A program made the position numbers and the translations under genes. A DNA stretch of 64,000 bases, taken from SAR202 cluster bacterium bin87. Its GTDB lineage: Bacteria > Chloroflexota > Dehalococcoidia > Lucifugimonadales > UBA3495. Of this stretch, positions 16,782-24,196 are shown piece by piece (the first letter of the stretch is position 1; the number at the start of each line of letters is the position of its first letter). The DNA lies in NCBI GenBank assembly GCA_002238825.1, contig MPNC01000006.1, positions 1 to 64,000 on the forward strand, given 5' to 3'. Under the pieces are notes generated by a model, which saw only the letters and a program-made list of their open reading frames with translations, was not told the origin of the DNA and did not search any database.

Positions 16782-18059
16782 TTACATGATCCCAAAACAA
16801 GCCTGCTCGACGCGATTCCGATTCTCAATCTGGAGTTGCACCACCCTTGGATCCACTACAAACCTACCGGCGATCTCCCCGATGTCGTAGCCTTCCTGTA
16901 CCATCGCCCGAACCGCTTCCACGGGTGCCAAAAACTCCGCCGCGAATGCACGGCCGGCCGCTTGCCGCTCCGCGCCATGCAACCGATTGACCACGGACGC
17001 CCCTTCCTCCGGAAAACAGACTGCATCCCCAATCGCCCGCGCCAGGTTGAAATTCTCGAACCATGGCGGGCCGTACTTCGGCTTCCGTAAATGGATGTGC
17101 ACCTCTGTTCCACGTGACACCACGCCGTCAACCCCAGATAATCCCTTCGACCACTCGAATGACGAGTTGCCCAGCTTCCCGGCTATGTTACACACCGAAT
17201 CGAACTCGTACCCTTCGCCGACCCCGATGCTCCGACGAATAGCCCGAGCCAGGCGGTACGCTGAACCCCAAACGCCTTCACCGGCACGGCGTTCACGAAG
17301 TACGGAGTCAACTGCCTCGGTAGCGGCCCGTAACTCAGGCAACCTCCAACGGGGCTCCACCTTTCCGGCAGCTTCCTCCACTGAAGCGAGTACCTTGTGG
17401 CGACCTTCTGGACGCGCCGGGGTAACGCCAGCCAGAAATTCTGTGAGCGGAGTGCCAGTCAGCACTCCTCCGGCCTGAAAAATGAAATCCGCATCGGCGT
17501 TGTCCATGGCGTAGGGATCCAATCCCAAAGCACCAGCAGCTTCGCAAAACGATGCCTGCTCGGGATCTTGGCGTGATTCACTTACCCGTTTCCACCGCAG
17601 CTGAACTTCGCTCCGTTCGATGCCCTCGCCCGACAAACGATCAACCACATCCCCGATGAATCCCGATAAATGGAACTCCGCCTCTTCGCGTGAAATGGTT
17701 TCAGTTTCGACCCGCCAGAAACGCACCCCGGGGTTCTCACAGCTCATCTGCTCGCCAGATACCTCAAACACCGAGCCATCGCAACCAAAGCTCAGACAAG
17801 GAAGGACGAAACCGGTCCCATAAGCCCAGATCGAGCGCTTGCAGTCTCTACCTCCAAAGATGGACCACCAATCCGTCGCTATGCCCTCGGCCAAATGTAC
17901 CGCTGGCACAACCACGGACTCATAAGACTCATGGGACGCATCATCCCAGTGCGAGCAAGCATTTGAATCCCCGACGACAATCCGCAGATCGCACATGGAG
18001 GCACGCTCTTCAGCAGAAGCGTTGGGCAAGCCGTCAATCCATTCGACCAAAAACTTCAT
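16782..18059 (-). CDS. ImmA/IrrE-like protein lacking the HExxH zinc motif
   Basis: The C-terminal about 110 residues of this 425-residue protein resemble the IrrE/ImmA metallopeptidase family: NFNLARAIGDAVCF, VNRLHGAERQAAGRAFAAEF, IGEIAGRFVVDPRVVQLQIEN. Where active members have HExxH, this one reads ARAIGDA, so zinc binding and proteolysis are unlikely. The N-terminal 300 residues are unrecognised; LGLDPYAMDNADADFIF is a motif I associate with this subfamily. The ATG at 18059 has AGGAG eight bases upstream and overlaps the preceding gene by 26 bases, so the two are co-translated. IrrE-like proteins often act with a regulator in stress or immunity switches. Confidence 0.7.
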   Translation of the reverse strand: MKFLVEWIDGLPNASAEERASMCDLRIVVGDSNACSHWDDASHESYESVVVPAVHLAEGIATDWWSIFGGRDCKRSIWAYGTGFVLPCLSFGCDGSVFEVSGEQMSCENPGVRFWRVETETISREEAEFHLSGFIGDVVDRLSGEGIERSEVQLRWKRVSESRQDPEQASFCEAAGALGLDPYAMDNADADFIFQAGGVLTGTPLTEFLAGVTPARPEGRHKVLASVEEAAGKVEPRWRLPELRAATEAVDSVLRERRAGEGVWGSAYRLARAIRRSIGVGEGYEFDSVCNIAGKLGNSSFEWSKGLSGVDGVVSRGTEVHIHLRKPKYGPPWFENFNLARAIGDAVCFPEEGASVVNRLHGAERQAAGRAFAAEFLAPVEAVRAMVQEGYDIGEIAGRFVVDPRVVQLQIENRNRVEQACFGIM

Positions 18060-18453
18060 CTCTGTACTCCTTGCTGATTGGCCAACCCTTGTACTCTCCG
18101 AGACGCGGGTTGACCACGAGACCCATCCAGAACTGTCCATCAGCTTCATACCAAACCTTCTTGGGAAAACTCTGATCAGACTCGTAGAAACGACATTGGT
18201 CAGCTCGAATCGCGGCTTTCACCCATTCGGTCGCCCTCACCTGGTCCGACCTTTTGGTCAACGGACAAATGGTCGTAGTTTCCTTCCCAGGCCGCCCCAC
18301 ACGACCGCCGGACAACTGACGCCCCATCGGCAACCCGCCCCACCACCTCACCAGCTTGTGCTCATCGCTACCGACATACACCGCACGCTCGGCTAAATCA
18401 GCCAATTCGGCCGACGTACGCGCCGGAATTCTGATCTGATTCGGACGACGCAA
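18034..18453 (-). CDS. Hypothetical partner of the IrrE-like protein
   Basis: This 139-residue basic protein starts at TTG 18453 after a GGAAG site. Its end overlaps the IrrE-like gene by 26 bases. It contains SDQVRATEWVKAAIRADQCR and a strand-rich C-terminus (PKKVWYEADGQFWMGLVV, YKGWPISKEYRDEVFG). I do not recognise a named family. Translational coupling suggests the two proteins act together. Confidence 0.6.
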   Translation of the reverse strand: MRRPNQIRIPARTSAELADLAERAVYVGSDEHKLVRWWGGLPMGRQLSGGRVGRPGKETTTICPLTKRSDQVRATEWVKAAIRADQCRFYESDQSFPKKVWYEADGQFWMGLVVNPRLGEYKGWPISKEYRDEVFGRMD

Positions 18454-18903
18454 AATGGCTTCCGCTTACTTGGCCTTGCGCCTGATTACATGAACCGTTC
18501 GCCTGATTCGCATCATCGGGCCACAGGCACCTTTCCATGCTTCACGCATGCAACGACGGATTGGCATCAGCCAGAATGTTCAGAAATAACCAACGCCGCC
18601 ATCGGAAGTTCTCGACACGGAACTTCAACCGACCCCCGCTCTCGTTCACGCAGCGGGCCGGACGGAAACCGGCGGTCATCGCAAGCGGCCGGCAACCCAT
18701 GTTTCTCCTTTCGAGTGCACGTCGTAATCAATGCGTCAGCACTCCGCCCCTCAGTTTCTCTCCGAGGGGCAATAATCGGCTCCGATGCCACGGAGCCTAC
18801 CGGACGGGCATTGCCGGGCACTCCGTCGAGCGATGACCCGGTCAGGACACAATTTTACCTTTCCAGACTCCGCGCGTAAAGAAAACAGCACTCAACGTCG
18901 ATC
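18454..18903. other. Gap of 450 bases with two adjacent hairpins
   Basis: No convincing gene. GCCCCTC (18746-18752) pairs with GAGGGGC (18764-18770), and seven bases later GGCTCCG (18778-18784) pairs with CGGAGCC (18791-18797). Neither is followed by a T-run. They could be part of a structured RNA or simply leftover mobile sequence. Confidence 0.4.
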
Positions 18904-19119
18904 ATCCACCCCTTCGCCGACGGCAACGCTAGGGCCACTCGGGCCATGGTCACCCGGCACCTGGTGCAGCACGACTACCTGCCCATCGTCGTCACCCGCG
19001 ACGACCGCAACGACTATATCGATGCTCTTGAAGCGGCCGACGACGGTGACCTGAACCCGCTGGTGAAGTTCGCCTCAAGGCTGCACCGACGTTCGACGTT
19101 GCAGGCCATATCAACGTAA
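18904..19119 (+). pseudogene. Second fic remnant (core to C-terminus)
   Basis: One open frame reads IHPFADGNARATRAMVTRHL, HDYLPIVVTRDDRNDYIDAL, ADDGDLNPLVKFASRL and ends in TAA. It corresponds to 16352-16570 of the first fic remnant and is very similar at the DNA level over about 150 bases. The catalytic GNGR is changed to GNAR. No N-terminal part lies upstream. The two remnants flank the IrrE-like gene pair. Confidence 0.7.
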
Positions 19120-19375
19120 CGTTTGCCCATCTTCTCCGATTTCAGAGAGTATCGAACGCTCTTTCCCACAACAGCCGGCGGAGAAGGCCGAGTCTCTCCG
19201 CCGCGTAACTCCGCCCGCATACCCGACGGCCCAGACGGCTCGCCCGACCGGGTGAATGAGCAACGGTAGTCGACACGTAACGCGGTCATCCAGCCGCGCA
19301 ATCAGTGCCCCCACACAGGGACAGGCGTGTACCTGTTCCTGTTCGTTTTTGCACCACCAACAAGCAGGAGTACTA

Positions 19376-19801
19376 ATGGCAACGTCCTATATCATGCCCC
19401 TCGGCTTCGTCGAACGGCCCACCGAGACCGGTGCCACCTTCATCCTGACTAACCCCGAAGATTCCCTCAACCTCACACTCGACACGCCAATCACCATCTG
19501 GCGCTACTCCCCCGAGCAACTCGCCATCGGGAGGCTGCGCGGCCGGGTCAACGCCGTCGGGTACACCACCGCCACCTTCACTACGGTCGAGTACAGCAAC
19601 GGACCGAGGTGGCCGGAAGACCTGTCTATCATCCGACCCGCCGCACCGGTATTCCTCGCGCTGGAAGAATCCTTCGAACCAGACCCAGAACGAAAGCTGA
19701 CACCAGACCAGGCTGAAGCCATGCGCCGGCTGGCACTGCGGTACGCCGAACTAGCGGGAACAACGGCCGTCAAAACGACTGAAGACAGGTCCCCCGTTTA
19801 G
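19376..19801 (+). CDS. Conserved hypothetical protein
   Basis: This 141-residue protein starts with a textbook ribosome site (GCAGGAG, six bases before ATG 19376). It reads MATSYIMPLGFVERPTETG, FILTNPEDSLNL, TITIWRYSPEQLAIGRLRGR, VGYTTATFTTVE, a beta-rich pattern with a Pro-rich acidic tail. I do not know a function; the pattern recalls small hypothetical proteins common in mobile regions. Its TAG lies within the terminal repeat of the IS1380 remnant that begins at 19796, so the element supplies the stop codon and the original C-terminus may have been different. Confidence 0.65.
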   Translation: MATSYIMPLGFVERPTETGATFILTNPEDSLNLTLDTPITIWRYSPEQLAIGRLRGRVNAVGYTTATFTTVEYSNGPRWPEDLSIIRPAAPVFLALEESFEPDPERKLTPDQAEAMRRLALRYAELAGTTAVKTTEDRSPV

Positions 19802-20471
19802 CCCCAATCCACCGAAGACGTAATTGTCGCGGGGTGCTGAAGGGGTAAGAAAGTGCTCCCGGCTTCGGGGATAATGGTTTTTGAAACAGAAAACCACCCT
19901 GAAACAAGGAGCACCCAACGGATGCTACCACGAACGACCCTGATCGCATCCAAATCGCCTTCGACGATCACCGCCTGGTGGCCAATGCTGGGCTGATCCT
20001 GCCAATCACTTTGGCCCATCATCTGGGACTGGGCGAACCGGTGGCAACCACCAAGACCCTGCGGCGGCGCTTCTTCTCCCTGGCCGGACGCATCACCCGC
20101 AAGGCACGCCGCCTCACCCTTCATCTTCCCCAGGGCTGGCCCTGGCAGAACCAGTTCAACTCCGCCCTCGCCAAACTGCGCGCTCTGCCACTCCCTTCCT
20201 GACCCCAACCGCGGCGTCTGACCCGTCCGCCAGACTATCAACAGGCTTGGCTGTCCCGCGTCAGGCCGGTCCCTGCGTGTCTCCTGCTGCAACCCGCCCG
20301 CTGATCTCGCCCCTCGCCGGGACTGCGGACCGTCAGAACCCCCTTCGCGTCGCTGACACACTCGGCACCCGTCCCAATCTATCGGCACCAGCGCCCCGCG
20401 GTCTCATTTCCACGCCTCTCATCCTGGGTCCAACCAGCCGGCCGCATCCCCTCGGTGGATTCGGGTTTAGG
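19796..20471 (+). mobile_element. IS1380-family element with large internal deletion
   Basis: The transposase frame (about 19921-20202) joins the family's N-terminus (RIQIAFDDHRLVANAGLILP, LAHHLGLGEPV) directly to its C-terminus (SLAGRITRKARRLTLHLP, WPWQNQFNSALAKLRALPLPS). The whole catalytic middle is missing. The ends are imperfect inverted repeats: TTTAGCCCCAATCCACCGA at the left and, reversed, CCTAAACCCGAATCCACCGA at the right (20452-20471), 14 of 20 bases alike. It is about 676 bases and could move only with a transposase supplied elsewhere. Positions 20203-20450 are its noncoding 3' part. Confidence 0.7.
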
Positions 20472-20588
20472 AACGTTACAATCCAGCGAACCGACGGACC
20501 TGAAAGTCCACCTACCCAGGCAGGCCCGTCGCTTGACGAACCTACCAAATTGGCACAACATTAACAACAGGCAACCCCAAGGATCATC

Positions 20589-21272
20589 ATGCTTGAACCA
20601 ACAGGCACCCGAGACCATGCGCGGGCCCTCTACGGCATCGCCCGCTGCTCCCAGTGCGGAACACCTTTGCTCAAAATCGGCACCAACTACTGCTGTCCCA
20701 ACTTCCCATACAGCCTTACGAACACCTGCGACACGCAGCACATCAACGCGGAGAAGCTGCTACACCTTGTGGTGGGGCAGCTCATAAACCGGGTCATCAA
20801 CGAACAGACCACGACCCAGCTGGTGGATGCCATCCAGAGCGAGTACGGGGAGAAGTCGCGTCGCGCCAAGGACAACCTTGACCGCACCGAAGCCGCCATC
20901 ATGGAACTCTACGAACTCAGAGAACAGGTGGCACATCCAGCGCGGCTAGGCGACGACACCTACTCGGAAGTAATCGACCGAGTGGAGGACATCGACCAGC
21001 AAACCGTCGGCCTGTCTTACGAGGCCCGCCTGTTCCGCAAGGAAATCGACGCCTACGACTTCGTCACGGACGAGGTTCGCATCAGAACCAATGCCGTTGA
21101 CCCGGCAACCTACCTCGACGGAGCGTCGCCGGACGACACCCGAGACCTGCTGAACCTGTTCGTCAAGAGCGTGGAAGTCGGTAACGACAGCATCGTCATC
21201 CACTACACAGCCCAGACCCCGCGCCCGCCTCAATTGAACGTGAACCCAGCCGACGAGCTGCCATTGCACTGA
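20589..21272 (+). CDS. Stand-alone serine recombinase C-terminal (zinc ribbon, coiled coil) module
   Basis: This 227-residue protein has the three parts that end a large serine recombinase, but no catalytic domain. They are a zinc ribbon (RCSQCGTPLL, NYCCPN, CDTQ), a coiled coil (RRAKDNLDRTEAAIMELYEL) and a terminal strand domain (DPATYLDGASPDDTRDLL, FVKSVEVGNDSIVIHY). AAGGATC precedes the ATG at 20589, so it is independently translated. It lies 600 bases before the intact XRE-recombinase cassette, on the same strand. The coiled coil of these enzymes mediates subunit contacts that control integration versus excision. A free module could modulate the full recombinase, or be a decayed copy. Confidence 0.7.
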   Translation: MLEPTGTRDHARALYGIARCSQCGTPLLKIGTNYCCPNFPYSLTNTCDTQHINAEKLLHLVVGQLINRVINEQTTTQLVDAIQSEYGEKSRRAKDNLDRTEAAIMELYELREQVAHPARLGDDTYSEVIDRVEDIDQQTVGLSYEARLFRKEIDAYDFVTDEVRIRTNAVDPATYLDGASPDDTRDLLNLFVKSVEVGNDSIVIHYTAQTPRPPQLNVNPADELPLH

Positions 21273-21346
21273 ACACCCGCGAAAGCTCCACACCGCCCTG
21301 CTGGAGCCTCATGTGTTCACGAGAAACCGCTGCCCGTCAGCTTCGG

Positions 21347-21724
21347 CTACCAGAAAGGAATGCCGTCGGGATCAACATCCGCACGGTCACCATCCCTGTC
21401 CTCAAAGGACAGCGCCGGATCAGCACTCCCGTCAGTCACCTTTACGTCCATGGTTTCGGAGTGAGCAACACTGACGCGGTCTCCGGCTACCTCTGACTGA
21501 TAGCCCTTGGCCACGTCGGGCATATCCTCAAAATCCCTGACAATTTCCACGTCAAACTCCGGCAGCTTCATCTTCTCCTGGAGATCTGCCAGCTGCTTGA
21601 ACCCGCGCTGGGACACAAGCCGCGTGATCATGCGCAGGCCTTCCTGCGTGAGGCGGTCTCGTCTGTTATTTTCGTCGCCGTCTTCGTTATAAAAAACGCG
21701 CGCGTCGGATTTTGGGTCACTCAT
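21347..21724 (-). CDS. Small acidic hypothetical protein divergent from the XRE gene
   Basis: This 125-residue acidic protein (FYNEDGDENNRRDRLTQEGL, then an Asp-rich end) faces away from the XRE regulator at 21872, with a 147-base shared promoter region. Divergent genes next to a repressor are often its targets. No domain is recognised, and the strong negative charge could suit a DNA mimic or an excision/regulatory factor. That is speculation. Confidence 0.55.
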   Translation of the reverse strand: MSDPKSDARVFYNEDGDENNRRDRLTQEGLRMITRLVSQRGFKQLADLQEKMKLPEFDVEIVRDFEDMPDVAKGYQSEVAGDRVSVAHSETMDVKVTDGSADPALSFEDRDGDRADVDPDGIPFW

Positions 21725-21750
21725 TGCTTCGTGTTACCATAGATACGCAA

Positions 21751-21766
21751 GGCCGTGTTCACGGCC
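21751..21766. promoter_or_regulatory. Inverted repeat in the divergent promoter region
   Basis: GGCCGTG-TT-CACGGCC is a perfect 7-bp inverted repeat between the divergent genes at 21724 (minus) and 21872 (plus). It is a candidate operator for the XRE regulator. A TATAAAT-like box at 21825-21831 could be the -10 of the XRE gene. Confidence 0.4.
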
Positions 21767-21871
21767 ATGAATTCTTACCTCTATCTCGGACCGCGCATCG
21801 GACAGCCTCACGGCTAAATGCCCGTTATAAATACGCACTTTGAATTGTAACATACTGCCCAAATCGTCGGG

Positions 21872-22345
21872 ATGGGGAACATGTCACTAAATCGTTGGGA
21901 AAACGTCCAAACGGGGACCGAAGGTGCGAAACAGCACCGCGACGCCCGTGACCACGGGCACGAGTTCACTTCAGTAGGCGATCTGCTGCGCTGGTTACGG
22001 GGAGAACGGTCGCTCCGACAGGTACAGGAAGACACAGGCATCACCTACACGTACCTTTCGAACATCGAACGCGGAAACAAACTCCCCGGCGAGAAAGTGC
22101 TGACGAAGCTCGCCGACTACCACAATATGCCTCGAGGCGAACTGCTCGACATGGCGGGAATCGACAAAAGCGCTGACGCCGACCTCCACTTCTCGAACGC
22201 GGACATCAGACGCAGCTTCCAGTTCGTGATGCAAGATCCCAGCCTGAACGGTTACCCGAAACCCTCAGAAGACGTGCCAATCGAAACACAACGATTCGTC
22301 GTGCAACTATATGAGCATTTCACTGGATTGCGGCTACTGGCGTAG
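21872..22345 (+). CDS. XRE-family helix-turn-helix regulator of the recombinase cassette
   Basis: A 157-residue regulator with an XRE helix-turn-helix at residues about 45-105 (LRQVQEDTGITYTYLSNIERG, KVLTKLADYHNMPRGELL) and a C-terminal helical domain (RRSFQFVMQDPSLNG, QRFVVQLYEHFTGLRLL). Its stop is 14 bases before the serine recombinase start, so the two form an operon. It is a paralogue of 7323-7778. Likely role: repressor of its own promoter and so of the recombinase. Confidence 0.85.
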   Translation: MGNMSLNRWENVQTGTEGAKQHRDARDHGHEFTSVGDLLRWLRGERSLRQVQEDTGITYTYLSNIERGNKLPGEKVLTKLADYHNMPRGELLDMAGIDKSADADLHFSNADIRRSFQFVMQDPSLNGYPKPSEDVPIETQRFVVQLYEHFTGLRLLA

Positions 22346-22359
22346 GAGGCAGTTGAACA

Positions 22360-24165
22360 ATGCCACCGGCAAGAACCAACACAATGATTCCGAACGGCGC
22401 ACTTCCGATGAGCACGCTTCCGGGCGACGCGCTTCCGGCCAGCGAACTGCTGCCGGCCTTCGCCTACGGACGGGTCTCCGACGAAGATCACCAAGACGAG
22501 GTCTTGACCATAGACACTCAACTGAGGCGAGCCGAGGAAGCCGCAGCAAGGTATGGCTTCTACATCGTCAAGTGGTTCCGAGAGACTGGGACCGCCACCA
22601 ATGACGACAGGTCGCAGTTCCAAGCCATGATCGTCGAGGCCATAGCTCCAGGCAGTGGCATTAAGGCAATATGGTTCTACGACCAATCCAGATTCGTGAG
22701 GAACGAGACGGACTTTTTCCATTACGCCAAAGTCCTGACCGACAGCGGCGTCCAGCTCGGCTCCGCGCGATTCGGTCTTTACGGAGAAGACGAATACTCC
22801 AGAATGAACTGGGGCATGACGGCGCTGATGGACGCAAGATTTTCCCGCGACGTCGCCCGCAGAACCCGTGATATGCAGTACGGCGCCACCCGGGAGGGTT
22901 ATTACCTCAGCGGCCACGCCCCCTTCGGCTACGAAAAGTACAAGGTTACCGTAGGGAGAAGGGAGCGCACCAAACTCAAACCGAATCTTGACCAATGGCA
23001 CCACGGCGTCAAGATCTATGAGATGGCACTGAACAAGACCACTCCCATGGTGATAGCACAATACATGGATAGCATGGGCGTTCTCACCAACCGGGGCAAA
23101 CGATGGACTCGCAGTTCGGTCTTGGCATTTCTCCGCAACCCGACCAACGCCGGGAAAACATACCGCGGCCTCCGGCAGCATAGTAGGGTAATCCCAAACA
23201 ACGACGACATAGTCTGGTGCGACAACGCGCACGAAGGCATGGTCACCCCGGAGCAGCACGACCAGGTACTGAAATACATAGCCGAGAGGAGGTCCCCAAG
23301 AAAGGGACCGCGTAGTTATTCAAGTCCCAACTTGCTCAGCAAGCGAATCATGTGCGCGCACTGCGGTTCCCCAATGATTGTTCAAACTTCACCCCAAGGG
23401 CCAAAGCTCCGATGCCGGAAAAAGAAGGACATGGGCGCTCACACTTGCCCTTCCAAGAACGTCCCGCTGGACCTTGTGATGTCAACCATAATCAGAAGGT
23501 TGCTCGACACGATCATCACCGAGGAAACCCTTGAACAGCAGATCAAGGCGGTCGCGCAAGCGAACCAGTTGCTGCTGATGGAGCAGCAGACGAAACGGGC
23601 AGAAATCAAGAAGAATACGACGCGCTTGGAGCGGCGGATCAAAAACTTGACGAATGCCATCGCGGATGACGGCCCAGATGAACAATACTACGCCGACAGG
23701 CGAGAATACCGTGCCCAATTGGATCAACTGAACGCAGAGATGCAGGAAATAGATTCCGTCATGGGCGACCACCTGGACTTCCTGAACCAGCCTGAGCGCA
23801 TCATATCCAATGCTCTCGACATCAGGACCTACCTGGAATCGGACGACCGGCAGACGGTTCGAAATCTCCTCCAGTCATTCATCCAAAAAGTGACCATTGA
23901 CAATGAGTGGCGGGGCACCATCTACTACACCGTCCCGTTGCCCAGCGATTCGGCGGCCGCCGTATCTGACGTTCAGGGAGTTAGCTTCGAAAAAAAAGGC
24001 CGCGAAAAAAATAAGTGTCTTTTAGAGATACTCACCACCATGATGTTCTGCCGCTTCTGGATGTCCGGTGAAAAAGTCATTGCGAGCGAAGCGTGGCAAT
24101 CTCGTTGGGGCAACGGCGCGTCTTCTGGCAACGAGATCGCCACGTCGCTGCACTCCTCGCGATGA
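22360..24165 (+). CDS. Large serine recombinase (site-specific integrase)
   Basis: This protein catalyses integration or excision through a serine-DNA intermediate. The resolvase domain includes AYGRVSDEDHQDE (nucleophile Ser), IKAIWFYDQSRFVRNETDFF and FSRDVARRTRDMQYGATREG. It is followed by the recombinase core (WTRSSVLAFLRNPTNAGKTY), a zinc ribbon (MCAHCGSPMIVQT, LRCRKKKDM, HTCPS), a coiled coil of about 60 residues, and the terminal DIRTYLESDDRQTVRNLL domain. AGGAGG precedes the ATG at 22360. The last about 55 residues, after FEKKGREKNKCLL, are encoded by a 36-bp sequence repeated in the capsid gene and by a palindromic element. The original stop seems to have been lost at the junction. 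Confidence 0.93.
   Translation: MPPARTNTMIPNGALPMSTLPGDALPASELLPAFAYGRVSDEDHQDEVLTIDTQLRRAEEAAARYGFYIVKWFRETGTATNDDRSQFQAMIVEAIAPGSGIKAIWFYDQSRFVRNETDFFHYAKVLTDSGVQLGSARFGLYGEDEYSRMNWGMTALMDARFSRDVARRTRDMQYGATREGYYLSGHAPFGYEKYKVTVGRRERTKLKPNLDQWHHGVKIYEMALNKTTPMVIAQYMDSMGVLTNRGKRWTRSSVLAFLRNPTNAGKTYRGLRQHSRVIPNNDDIVWCDNAHEGMVTPEQHDQVLKYIAERRSPRKGPRSYSSPNLLSKRIMCAHCGSPMIVQTSPQGPKLRCRKKKDMGAHTCPSKNVPLDLVMSTIIRRLLDTIITEETLEQQIKAVAQANQLLLMEQQTKRAEIKKNTTRLERRIKNLTNAIADDGPDEQYYADRREYRAQLDQLNAEMQEIDSVMGDHLDFLNQPERIISNALDIRTYLESDDRQTVRNLLQSFIQKVTIDNEWRGTIYYTVPLPSDSAAAVSDVQGVSFEKKGREKNKCLLEILTTMMFCRFWMSGEKVIASEAWQSRWGNGASSGNEIATSLHSSR
24031..24066. repeat. 36-bp direct repeat, copy 1 (candidate attachment site)
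   Basis: Exact match over 36 bases to 24279-24314 inside the capsid gene; flanks differ. Core: ACCATGATGTTCTGCCGC. It lies within the last codons of the recombinase frame. Confidence 0.75.
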
Positions 24166-24166
24166 C
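24076..24166 (+). repeat. Palindromic element family 1, copy A (no outer ends)
   Basis: Inner palindrome of family 1: GTCATTGCGAGCGAAGCG at the left and the inverted form ending CTCCTCGCGATGAC at the right. The outer CTCACGCGTACCC ends are absent. It separates the recombinase end from the capsid gene end and supplies the recombinase stop codon (24163-24165). Confidence 0.75.
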
Positions 24167-24196
24167 AGCGCGGCCATCGCAAGACGCCGACGGTCA

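Noticed and set aside
19798-20388. Minus-strand frame of 196 codons across the IS1380 remnant
   Set aside because: Antisense of the transposase remnant and of its noncoding end; no motif or ribosome site.
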